Shown: positions 52,905-60,231 of the stretch, piece after piece
Numbering within the stretch: position 1 is the stretch's first letter
How the letters are laid out: every line of letters starts with the position of its first letter
Assembly (NCBI RefSeq): GCF_029360645.1
Contig: NZ_JARDUA010000001.1
Span: forward strand, 1,178,001 to 1,242,000
DNA from: Pontibacter litorisediminis
GTDB taxonomy: Bacteria > Bacteroidota > Bacteroidia > Cytophagales > Hymenobacteraceae
DNA length: 64,000 bases
Reading direction: 5' to 3'
The notes under the pieces: generated by a model
Told to the model about the DNA's origin: nothing
Seen by the model: the letters and a program-made list of their open reading frames with translations, nothing else
Databases searched by the model: none
Position numbers and translations under genes: made by a program

Positions 52905-55217
52905 CTACTGCACAGTCGGCTCATACTTGAACCAGCTGGCCGGTACCGGCTGCGGCTCTCCCCCGTCTTTGCTGTAGAGCAGCTTTAAGGTATAGCCGCC
53001 GCCACCTTCAATAAAATCCAGCGCAAAAGGCTGCAGGCCTTTCTCCAGCGCCACCTGTCCGGTCTTTTCCTGCGGTGGGTGCAGCCCGTCGTTATCCACC
53101 ACCAGGCGGTCGGCAATGCGCAGCACGCCACCGTCGTCGCAGGTAAAGTGGAAAGTATAGATACCTGTTTCCGGTACTTCCAGATAGCTTCTGAACTGCA
53201 CACCAAAGCTCGGTGCTTCCGCCTCTTTTGGCACCTGCAGTTGCGCTACCTCTGCCACACCTGTTGGCGTGGCCTTGGCCATCCCTGCCGTGCTTTTGAA
53301 GGAGGCTTTGTAGTACGTCGCCTGCAACCCTTGCTTTATGTTTTTAGCCGCTGCAGCTTTGGCATAGGTCTGCTTCTGGTACGTGGTGGTATAGGTATCC
53401 CCTTTCAAGCCTTCCGGTGTGAAGGCAGCAATCTTGAACGTGGTGGTTTCAGTGATCGTCAGCGGCTTGTCCAGCACCCTGGAGGAAGTGGTGGGTTGGC
53501 TGCCGTCGGTGGTGTAGCGAATGATCAGGTTGTCGAGTGGTTTTGGAATGTCCAGCGTGGCTTTGTCGGTGAACACGTTCACGTCCAGGAAGCCTTCCAG
53601 ATCGGGCAGGCGGTAATTTACGTCCAGTGCATCGAGGCGTTTGTAGTGCTTTTGCAGGCGCTGCAGGTAGGAATCGTAATCCTGCTTGCCAGTCCACACC
53701 ACTTCGGCCAGTGCCGTCATGCGGGGCATGTACATGTACTCGGTCCGGTTTTCGGAAGGGATGTACTCGGTCCAGATGTTGGCCTGCGCACCAAGTATGG
53801 CCTTAGCTTCCTCAGCGTTCAGTCCCTTCGGCACCACGTTGAAATGGTACACGTTGTATACCGACTTCTTATCGGGTAGCCCGTCAAAGTATAGCGGACT
53901 GTTTGGCGTCATGATCACCTTATTGCCGTTTTGGGCAGCGTGCAGCGGGGCGTTGGGCGCCCAGGTGCGCCAGAACATCACCACCGCATCGGAGTTAATG
54001 CCGCCTTCCAGCATCTCATCCCAGCCAATCAGCGTCTTGCCCTTGGAGTGGAAGAACTTTTGCATGCGGTGGATGAAGTAGCTCTGCAGCTCCTCCACGC
54101 TCTTCAGCCCTTCGCGCTTCATCAGTTCCTGGCAACCGGCGGAGTTGGCCCAGGTGGTTTTCTCTACCTCATCGGCGCCCAGGTGGATGTACTGGCTCGG
54201 GAACAGCGCGATAATTTCGTTGAACACGTTCTCTGCAAATTCATAGGTGCTCTCCTTGCACGGGCAAATCGGCACGGAGAACGTCTCGCCCCAACCCGCT
54301 TCGCCGCAGGTCAGGAACGGATAGGCATCGATGGCGGCCTTCATGTGGCCGGGCATGTCGATTTCAGGGATGATCTCGATGTGGCGGGCGGCGGCGTAAG
54401 CGATGATGTCCTTCATCTCCTCCTGGGTGTAGAAGCCGCCATACATCGTCTGGCCGTTTTTCTGCACGATGTGGCGCTCGTCCAGCGCAAAGTCCGGGTT
54501 CTCCTTGGAGCGGGCAATTACGTCTCTATCGTGGTTGTTGAAGGTACGCCAGGCGCCTTCCTCGGTCAGTCTCGGGTACTTTTTGATCTCGATGCGCCAG
54601 CCCTGGTCGTCGGTCAGGTGCAAATGCAGCTTGTTGAACTTATAAAGCGCCATCAGGTCGATGAACTTCTTCAGGTAATCGGTGGTGAAGAAGTGCCGGC
54701 TCACGTCCAGGTGCATGCCGCGCCAGGTATAAGCCGGCTCATCCTGGATCTGCAGGGCAGGCAGCACAAGCTGAGCCTGTGCTGTTCCCTGCTCTATACT
54801 TGCGGGCAGCAGTTGGCGCAGCGTCTGCACGGCCCGAAACATACCCGCCGGCTCTTTCGCCGCCAGCGTTACCTGCTTCGGCGTGATGCTCAGGCGGTAA
54901 CCTTCCGGGGCATTTATACTTTGGTCGTACTGGAAAACAATGGTATTAGCGGATGCTTTCTTTGCCTGCTTCAGCGATTTGCCCAGGCTGCCGGACAGCA
55001 GGTACTGCAGCTGCTCGGCCTCGTTTTTAAAGATGCTCTCCCTGGGCAGTACCAGCTTGGTTTTGGAGTTAATGGTGAAGCTTCCCTCCTGCGGCGTCAG
55101 GGAGCTTGGGTACGGAATCAGGGGGTACTCCGGGTCAAGGGTTTGCGCCGTTGACAAGGTTTGTACCCCAAGAAAAATAACTGTGAAAAGTAACGTGTAG
55201 AGGTAGTGTTTGAACAT
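52905..55217 (-). CDS. GH20 beta-N-acetylhexosaminidase (2) with PA14 domain, secreted
   Basis: This 770-residue enzyme has a signal peptide to about residue 24. The GH20 N-terminal domain (about 30-160) precedes the barrel (about 165-510) with LHLHLTDDQGWR and the catalytic pair D349-E350 in HLGADEVEKTTW. The usual HxGGDE is HLGADE here, with Ala for the second Gly. A chitobiase C-terminal domain (RYTTDGSQPTTSS, about 540-600) is followed by a PA14-type domain (about 635-765; FTCDDGGVLRIADRLVVDN, cited for DDGGVLRI), probably a sugar-binding module. It stands alone on its strand between two intergenic regions with repeats. The PA14 domain is absent from the other two GH20s here. Confidence 0.93.
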   Translation of the reverse strand: MFKHYLYTLLFTVIFLGVQTLSTAQTLDPEYPLIPYPSSLTPQEGSFTINSKTKLVLPRESIFKNEAEQLQYLLSGSLGKSLKQAKKASANTIVFQYDQSINAPEGYRLSITPKQVTLAAKEPAGMFRAVQTLRQLLPASIEQGTAQAQLVLPALQIQDEPAYTWRGMHLDVSRHFFTTDYLKKFIDLMALYKFNKLHLHLTDDQGWRIEIKKYPRLTEEGAWRTFNNHDRDVIARSKENPDFALDERHIVQKNGQTMYGGFYTQEEMKDIIAYAAARHIEIIPEIDMPGHMKAAIDAYPFLTCGEAGWGETFSVPICPCKESTYEFAENVFNEIIALFPSQYIHLGADEVEKTTWANSAGCQELMKREGLKSVEELQSYFIHRMQKFFHSKGKTLIGWDEMLEGGINSDAVVMFWRTWAPNAPLHAAQNGNKVIMTPNSPLYFDGLPDKKSVYNVYHFNVVPKGLNAEEAKAILGAQANIWTEYIPSENRTEYMYMPRMTALAEVVWTGKQDYDSYLQRLQKHYKRLDALDVNYRLPDLEGFLDVNVFTDKATLDIPKPLDNLIIRYTTDGSQPTTSSRVLDKPLTITETTTFKIAAFTPEGLKGDTYTTTYQKQTYAKAAAAKNIKQGLQATYYKASFKSTAGMAKATPTGVAEVAQLQVPKEAEAPSFGVQFRSYLEVPETGIYTFHFTCDDGGVLRIADRLVVDNDGLHPPQEKTGQVALEKGLQPFALDFIEGGGGYTLKLLYSKDGGEPQPVPASWFKYEPTVQ

Positions 55218-55258
55218 GATATGTAAGTGTAAAAGCGTAGTCTCTGTTGTCTCTTTTT

Positions 55259-55335
55259 TGTCATCCTGAAAGGATTTTGGTAGCGAGTAGCATTGGCTTC
55301 ACCTCTCTTCCACCAGGTTTTTTAACAGGATGACA
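55259..55335. repeat. Inverted-repeat element, TGTCATCCTG type
   Basis: Begins TGTCATCCTGAAAGGATTT and ends CAGGATGACA, an inverted repeat at its ends. GGTAGCGAGTAG lies inside. The element at 60041-60137 shares the first ~33 bases with two differences. Confidence 0.7.
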
Positions 55336-55378
55336 GTTGCTTTCTCAGCGCTTGCCACCTCTTCAAAAGAGCTTTTTA

Positions 55379-55419
55379 CTCCTGTGTACTTCAAGTTTTC
55401 TACTTGGAGTACACAGGAG
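55379..55419 (-). terminator. Stable 17-bp hairpin downstream of GH29
   Basis: CTCCTGTGTACTTCAAG pairs with CTTGGAGTACACAGGAG with one mismatch, around a 7-nt loop. It lies ~110 bp after the GH29 stop, with a second stem (55484-55510) between. No clear T-run follows, so it may stabilise the 3' end rather than terminate. Confidence 0.4.
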
Positions 55420-55527
55420 GCCATTTTGAAACTGCCCGAGTCGTACAGTATGGCTTGCGCCAGTTGCAAACTAACTCTAGATGAAGCTTCAAGTAACAGA
55501 CTTGAAGCTTGTGCCTGAGGTGAATTA

Positions 55528-57378
55528 CTAATTACTTTCGATCGGCTTTATTTCCTCCCGATGTAACTCCACCGGACCGTCCAGCAAGATGGCGATCACC
55601 GTCAGGTCCTCGTCCAGCAGGTCGTGCGGCACGTCGATATAGGCGATGCCGGGGATGTGGCTCCAGTACTGTTTGTTAAAGATCTCGTGGCCCAGCAAAG
55701 TGCCGTTGCCCACCACGCGGATGCGGTGCAGCTTGTTTTTAAGCCCTTTGATAGCGATTGGCCCGGTTGGCTTGCCCTCTACAAACAAGTATAGCGTCTG
55801 CTTATCTTCAGAAAGTGAAGAATTTCCCTCGTAATGCCCCTCCGGCAGGCCTGGGTTGGCGTTGTACAATGTTTCGGCATGCTTTTTCACCCAGCGCTCT
55901 ACGCCCGCATCGGCCAGCTTTAGCTGCTTTACCTCAGTACCGTCAGGCTGCAAGGCCGTGCTCTGGAAGGGGTTATTTCCTGCCTGCAGGTTATCGGCTA
56001 CCCGGCGGATCGTGCGGTTACGCTGCGTCGCATCCAGTTTGCCTGTCTTCTGTAGCCCTGCCAAGGCCAGTTTCGCTGGCGCTGGAGAAGACAGTTTCAG
56101 CGGCTCGTCAAACGACAAAGCCAGCACGGTCAGTTGCGCATCGTAGGCATTGGCAGGCACCTGGATGTAGGTGGTGTTGCCTTGCTTCTCATACTTGGCA
56201 GAAGCCTTGCTGCCCACTACTTTTACACTTTTAATTGGCGTGGCCAGCCCCTGCACGCGCACCGACTCGGCTCCCTGGTTCTCTACAAACAAGTATAAAG
56301 TTTTACCGTCCTTCGCCAACGTAGAGTGGCCGTAGAAGTGCTCCTGCGGAATGCCTGCCACGGTGCCGAAGATAGCTTCTTCGTGCTTGTTCGTCCAGCG
56401 GCCCAGTTCTTTCAGTATCGCTACCTGCTCCTGGGGTATGGTGCCGTCCGGCTTCGGGCCGATGTCGAGCAGCAGGTTGCCGCCGTTGCTGATGCAGTCG
56501 GCGAAGGTGCGGATAACCTGGTTCGGGCTCTTGTAGTGGTGGTCGTGCGGCGAGTGGCCCCAGGAGTCGTTCATGGTCAGGCACAGCTCCCAGTACTTAT
56601 CCTGTGGCTTTACCACTGGCACGCCCTGCTCCGGGGTGGCATAGTCGCCGTAGTCGTTGAGGCGCGAGTTGATGATGACGTTTTTATTGTAGCCCAGCAA
56701 CATCTCCCGTACCTTATCCGATTGCCACTCCTCGGCACTGTGCTCCCAATCGCCGTCAAACCAATAAAGGTCCGGGTTGTAGTTTTTGGAAAGCTCGCGG
56801 AGTTGGCCCTGATAAAAGCCCAGAAATTTCTTCCAGCGGCGTGGCTCCTCTTTTAGCGAGTAGCGTTTTTTAGCCCGTGTGAACACGTCATAGTCAGCAT
56901 AGCTCCAGTCGGGCAGCGAGTAGTAAAAACCTACCTTCAGGTTTTCCTTGCGAAGCGCGTCCACAAAAGGCGTGAGCACATCGCGTTTGGCCGGTGTATG
57001 CTTTTTGGTGTTGATGCCGCCCATTTTGCTATCCCACAAGGCTACGCCGTCATGGTGTTTGGTGGTGATGACTGAATAGCGCGCGCCGGACTCTTTGATC
57101 AGCCTGGACCATTCCTCCGGCTTGTACTTGTCTGCCGTGAAGCCGTCGAGCTGCTTCATGTAGTCTTCGTGGCTAATGTAGTTGTTGAAGAAGGACCACG
57201 ATTCCGGAATGCCGTTCACGCCGTAGATGCCCCAGTGGATGAAGATGCCGAGTTTGGCGTCGCCGAACCACTGCATTTTGGTGCTGTCCTGCGGGGCGGC
57301 TTTTTTGGCCTGCGCGGAGGCGAAGTTGCCGCTTAGCACAAAGAGACAGATGAGTAATAGTTTGTACTTGTTTATCAT
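55528..57378 (-). CDS. GH29 alpha-L-fucosidase with tandem C-terminal modules, secreted
   Basis: This 616-residue enzyme removes alpha-linked fucose by a retaining mechanism. The start at 57378 gives a signal peptide ending FASAQ; the longer frame is unlikely. The GH29 barrel (about 30-340) has GIFIHWGIYGV, TTKHHDGVALWDS and the nucleophile Asp in YWFDGDWE. Two similar C-terminal beta-modules follow: EAIFGTVAGIPQEHFYG...KTLYLFVENQG (about 340-450) and AETLYNANPGLPEGHYEG...QTLYLFVEGKP (about 505-610), joined by a linker. That duplication is unusual. It probably acts on core or antenna fucose of N-glycans given the neighbours. The fucose pathway at 37-44 kb can use the product. Its mature location is probably periplasmic. 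Confidence 0.92.
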   Translation of the reverse strand: MINKYKLLLICLFVLSGNFASAQAKKAAPQDSTKMQWFGDAKLGIFIHWGIYGVNGIPESWSFFNNYISHEDYMKQLDGFTADKYKPEEWSRLIKESGARYSVITTKHHDGVALWDSKMGGINTKKHTPAKRDVLTPFVDALRKENLKVGFYYSLPDWSYADYDVFTRAKKRYSLKEEPRRWKKFLGFYQGQLRELSKNYNPDLYWFDGDWEHSAEEWQSDKVREMLLGYNKNVIINSRLNDYGDYATPEQGVPVVKPQDKYWELCLTMNDSWGHSPHDHHYKSPNQVIRTFADCISNGGNLLLDIGPKPDGTIPQEQVAILKELGRWTNKHEEAIFGTVAGIPQEHFYGHSTLAKDGKTLYLFVENQGAESVRVQGLATPIKSVKVVGSKASAKYEKQGNTTYIQVPANAYDAQLTVLALSFDEPLKLSSPAPAKLALAGLQKTGKLDATQRNRTIRRVADNLQAGNNPFQSTALQPDGTEVKQLKLADAGVERWVKKHAETLYNANPGLPEGHYEGNSSLSEDKQTLYLFVEGKPTGPIAIKGLKNKLHRIRVVGNGTLLGHEIFNKQYWSHIPGIAYIDVPHDLLDEDLTVIAILLDGPVELHREEIKPIESN

Positions 57379-57411
57379 TATACTTGAGCTATACTTATTA
57401 TATCCCGCTCT

Positions 57412-57870
57412 TCCGGATTTGTAATCCGAAAGTATAGAACGGCTGATTACAAATCCGCACAAGCCATGTTCGTACTTTGGCTACACTTTTATACTTCCCT
57501 GGCGCAAGCGTCCGCTTGTGCCTTCATCGCTTAGCTATTGCAGTTCCTCCGCTGGCGCGAGTTTGCAACTCGTGTCCTGCTATGGTGTTGGGTTTGCAAC
57601 CCGACTGGCTCAAAGAGCCATACTTGAACCAAGCTATCCTTTTTAGCCTCCGTTCATCCTCCAGACTTACAAACCTATCGTTGCATCTCTGGCTTTGGCA
57701 CCCTCAAGGCCGGGAGGCCCCTGCTGGCGCGGGTTTGCAACCCGTGCCTTCCCACCGCCTCGGATTTGAAATCCGAGTGGCTTGGAAAGTCATATTTTAT
57801 ACTTGGGCTGTGATGCTATACCTTAGCTATACTATTTCATAGTCCCCGCTAGCGCAAGTTTGTAGCTCGT
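57412..57870. repeat. Array of covarying short dyads
   Basis: Members include CGGATTTGTAATCCG (57415), GATTACAAATCCGC (57445), GGCGCAAGCGTCCGCTTGTGCC (57500), GGCGCGAGTTTGCAACTCGTG (57553), GGGTTTGCAACCCG (57590), GGCGCGGGTTTGCAACCCGTG (57725), CGGATTTGAAATCCG (57760) and AGCGCAAGTTTGTAGCTCGTGC (57850). The centre TTTGNAA is kept and the arms change in pairs. Confidence 0.7.
57631..57720. repeat. Dispersed repeat, partial copy D
   Basis: Contains AAGCTATCCTTTTTAGCC, CGTTCATCC, TTGCATCTCTGGCTTTGGC and CTCAAGGCCGGGAGGCC, matching the left half of the other copies. The right half is missing and replaced by a GGGTTTGCAACCC dyad. Confidence 0.65.
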
Positions 57871-57888
57871 GCTTTCCCTGATGCTACC

Positions 57889-58100
57889 GCTTCCTTCAAC
57901 TTGACATAAGCTATCCTTTCTAGCCACTGTTCATCCACGGCTTTACAACCTGCATTGTTTTATCTCTGGCTTTGGTGCTCTCAAGCCCGAGAGGGCTCGT
58001 CCTCGGGCATCGCGCTGCTTTCGCTTCCTTTGCTCCTTACGTCGCAATGCCCTCCGGGCACCGGAACCTCTCGAGGCGCTCAACCCAAGGACTGGTATCA
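57889..58100. repeat. Dispersed ~210-bp repeat, copy C
   Basis: Shares GCTTCCTTCAAC, AAGCTATCCTTTCTAGC, GGCTTTACAACC, CTCTGGCTTTGGTGCTCTCA, GCCCGAGAGGGCTCGTC and the end (GGCGCTCAACCCAA) with copies A and B. Its centre differs (GCTTTCGCTTCCTTTGCTCC instead of GGGAGCTTTTCCTGCC). Confidence 0.7.
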
Positions 58101-58120
58101 GTTCGATAGCTGCGGCTTTC

Positions 58121-58190
58121 TGTCATCTCGAGCAGCGCGAGAGATTTATTCAGAATTCTCGAGAGATCCCTCCTCTTGTTGGGAGGACAG
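58121..58190. repeat. Inverted repeat, TGTCATCTCGA type
   Basis: CTGTCATCTCGAGCAGCGCGAGAGAT starts the element (first 20 bases cited only in part: TGTCATCTCGAGCAGCGCGA) and GGGAGGACAG ends it. It follows copy C of the ~210-bp repeat as the related element follows copy A. Confidence 0.55.
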
Positions 58191-58234
58191 GGAGAGCGGC
58201 TTAATCAATTAATGCAACAACTAAAAACCAACAC

Positions 58235-58987
58235 CTACCAACTAGCACCTAACGCCCTAACCTGCTCCACATCAGCCACCAGTTGCTCAAACTCGGAGAG
58301 TACCCGGTTGCTGGACATGGGCGGGTAATCTTTTCGGAAGTCCATGCCACTATCCACTGATTTACGCACCGAAGCATGTACCTCGCTTACGCCGGTTCTG
58401 GAGACTAACTCCTGCACGTTGGCCGGTGTTACACCGCCGCCGGGCAGGATGATGAGTTTGCCAGCCGCTCTTTCATGTAGCTCCCGGATAAGGTCGGCAC
58501 CCTGCAGCGCCGTTTCCTGATGCCCTGATGTAAGCAGGCGGTGTACTTGCAGTTGCAGCAAATCATCCAACGCCTTGTAAGGATCGGCCACCAGGTCGAA
58601 GGCACGGTGAAAGGTGATGCTCATACCTTCCGCCGCTTCTATCAGCGCCTGCGTACCGGCCACGTCTATACTTCCATCCCTTGTCAAGGCACCGATCACC
58701 ACGCCGTTTACCCCTAACCGGCGGCAAAGCTGTATGTCGCGCTTCATCACCGCAAACTCGGCAGGGGAGTATAAAAAGTCGCCACGGCGCGGGCGGATAA
58801 GCACGTGCAGACCAATACGTATACTTTGGCGCACCACCTCAATCATACCCGAGCTGGGTGTGGTGCCGCCGCCAGCCAGGTAGTCGCACAGCTCCACGCG
58901 CTGCGCGCCTCCCTGCTCGGCGGCCACGGCCGAGGCCACCGAGTCGATACAAATCTCCAGCAGCGGCTTAGAACTTGCTCTTTCCAT
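58235..58987 (-). CDS. cutC: CutC family protein
   Basis: This 250-residue protein is a CutC-family TIM barrel: LEICIDSVASAVAAEQGGAQRVELC near the N-terminus (cited for GGAQRVELC), GVTPANVQELV, GLHVLIRPRRGDFLY and FHRAFDL. CutC was named for copper homeostasis, but that role is disputed, and some Bacteroidota copies lie in glycan loci. Here it overlaps the glycosylasparaginase gene by 20 bp, in the same direction, so it is translationally coupled to an N-glycan enzyme. This suggests a carbohydrate-related role rather than copper. It is soluble and has no export signal. Length is normal. Confidence 0.88.
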   Translation of the reverse strand: MERASSKPLLEICIDSVASAVAAEQGGAQRVELCDYLAGGGTTPSSGMIEVVRQSIRIGLHVLIRPRRGDFLYSPAEFAVMKRDIQLCRRLGVNGVVIGALTRDGSIDVAGTQALIEAAEGMSITFHRAFDLVADPYKALDDLLQLQVHRLLTSGHQETALQGADLIRELHERAAGKLIILPGGGVTPANVQELVSRTGVSEVHASVRKSVDSGMDFRKDYPPMSSNRVLSEFEQLVADVEQVRALGASW

Positions 58988-59945
58988 CCAGCAGCTTTAC
59001 TCCCGATTTATCCTGCACGGCATAGTTAAAGCCCTTGTGGATGCAGTACCCGCCGTACTCGCCGTTCTTGTTGAGGGCGATAAAGCCCACCTGCAGGTCC
59101 TTCACATCCTTGTGCTTGGCGATGATGCGCTCCACGGCCAGGCGGCAGGCCTCCTCCGGTGAGTTGCCCTGGCGCATGAGCTCCACCACCAGGTGGCTGC
59201 CCACCATGCGGATCACAGCCTCGCCCAGGCCCGTGGCCGTGGCGGCCCCCACCTCGTTATCCACAAACAAACCCGCCCCGATGATCGGGGAGTCGCCCAC
59301 GCGCCCGTGCATCTTGTAGGCGGCACCGCTGGTGGTACAGGCCCCGGCCAAATCGCCGTTCGCGTCCAGGGCCAGCAGCCCGATCGTGTCGTGGTTCTCG
59401 ATGTTGATCACCGGCTTGTACTTCGACTCCCTCAGCCAGTTTTTCCAGTCTTTCTCGGATTCCGGCGTCAGGAGGTTCTCTTTCTGAAAGCCTTTCTCCA
59501 GGGCAAACTGCAGGGCGCCCTCCCCTACCAGCATCACGTGCGGGGTGTCCTCCATCACCTTGCGGGCCACCGAAATCGGGTGCTTGATGTGCTCCAGGAA
59601 GGCCACTGCGCCGCAGTTGCTGTCCTTGTCCATGATGCAGGCGTCCAAGGTCACATGGCCCTCCCGGTCGGGATAGCCGCCGTAGCCCACCGTGCGCACC
59701 TCCGGGTCGGCCTCGGGCACGCGCACGCCCGCCTCCACGGCATCCAGCGCCGTGCCTTTTTGGCTAAGAATCTCCCAGGCCGCCGCGTTGGCCGGTATGC
59801 CGTGGTTCCAGGTGGAGATCACGACAGGCTTGTTCTTTTTGGCCGCTCCCAGCGAGCCGGCAAAGGCGCTGGCCTGCTGGAAGCCGCTGCCCAGCAGGCC
59901 AGCGCCCAGGGCGGATAGTTTGATGAATTTTCGTCTGGTGCTCAT
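58968..59945 (-). CDS. Glycosylasparaginase (N4-(beta-N-acetylglucosaminyl)-L-asparaginase), Tat-exported
   Basis: This 325-residue Ntn-hydrolase cleaves the GlcNAc-Asn bond of N-glycans after the peptide is removed. A twin-arginine signal (MSTRRKFIKLS) directs export. The autocatalytic nucleophile is T187 in ENHDTIGLLALD, the exact HDT(I)G context of family members; cleavage before it gives alpha and beta chains. GAAYKMHGRVGDSPIIGAG (cited for GRVGDSPIIGAG) lines the substrate site in the beta chain. It overlaps cutC by 20 bp and lies downstream of GH125 on the same strand. With GH92, GH125 and GH20, it would complete N-glycan breakdown to free Asn and GlcNAc. A plain isoaspartyl-peptidase is less likely. 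Confidence 0.92.
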   Translation of the reverse strand: MSTRRKFIKLSALGAGLLGSGFQQASAFAGSLGAAKKNKPVVISTWNHGIPANAAAWEILSQKGTALDAVEAGVRVPEADPEVRTVGYGGYPDREGHVTLDACIMDKDSNCGAVAFLEHIKHPISVARKVMEDTPHVMLVGEGALQFALEKGFQKENLLTPESEKDWKNWLRESKYKPVINIENHDTIGLLALDANGDLAGACTTSGAAYKMHGRVGDSPIIGAGLFVDNEVGAATATGLGEAVIRMVGSHLVVELMRQGNSPEEACRLAVERIIAKHKDVKDLQVGFIALNKNGEYGGYCIHKGFNYAVQDKSGVKLLDGKSKF

Positions 59946-60040
59946 GTTACAGGTTGATGTTGCAGGTTAGGGCTGCAGTATGTTTGACTTCTAACGTATA
60001 TCCCTCTCCTCTCAGAACAAGGTCGATTCTTTCTATTTTT

Positions 60041-60137
60041 TGTCATCCTGAAAGGATCTTGGTAGCGAGTAGTATAGCTTAACCTCCCGGAAGAAGGAGC
60101 CTCTTTCTACTACCACCAAGTCTCTTCCAGAATGACA
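60041..60137. repeat. Inverted-repeat element, TGTCATCCTG type, copy 2
   Basis: Shares TGTCATCCTGAAAGGAT and CTTGGTAGCGAGTAG with the element at 55259-55335 and ends in GAATGACA. The intervening centre differs. It lies between GH125 and the glycosylasparaginase gene. Confidence 0.65.
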
Positions 60138-60231
60138 GAGGACTTTTGTACTTATATTCTCAAAATAAATCAGCCCTTCCCTTGAAAGGGACAGCGGATT
60201 ATACTTCAGCCTTAAGCCTAGGACTTGTACT

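Larger units (their letters stand above)
55218..55527. other. Intergenic region between GH20 (2) and GH29
   Basis: No gene is visible in these 310 bp. It carries a TGTCATCCTG-type inverted repeat (55259-55335), a long hairpin (55379-55419) and a shorter one (55484-55510) just beyond the GH29 stop. Confidence 0.6.
57379..58234. other. Repeat-dense intergenic region between GH29 and cutC
   Basis: No gene is evident in these 856 bp. It holds at least seven short dyads with different arms (57412-57870), a partial copy D (57631-57720) and a full copy C (57889-58100) of the ~210-bp repeat, and a TCATCTCGA-type inverted repeat (58121-58190). Confidence 0.7.

Noticed and set aside
53931-55154. Open frame of 407 codons opposite the second GH20
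   Set aside because: Antisense shadow of a gene with intact catalytic residues. The translation has low-complexity Leu/Val/Gln/His composition and no family signature.
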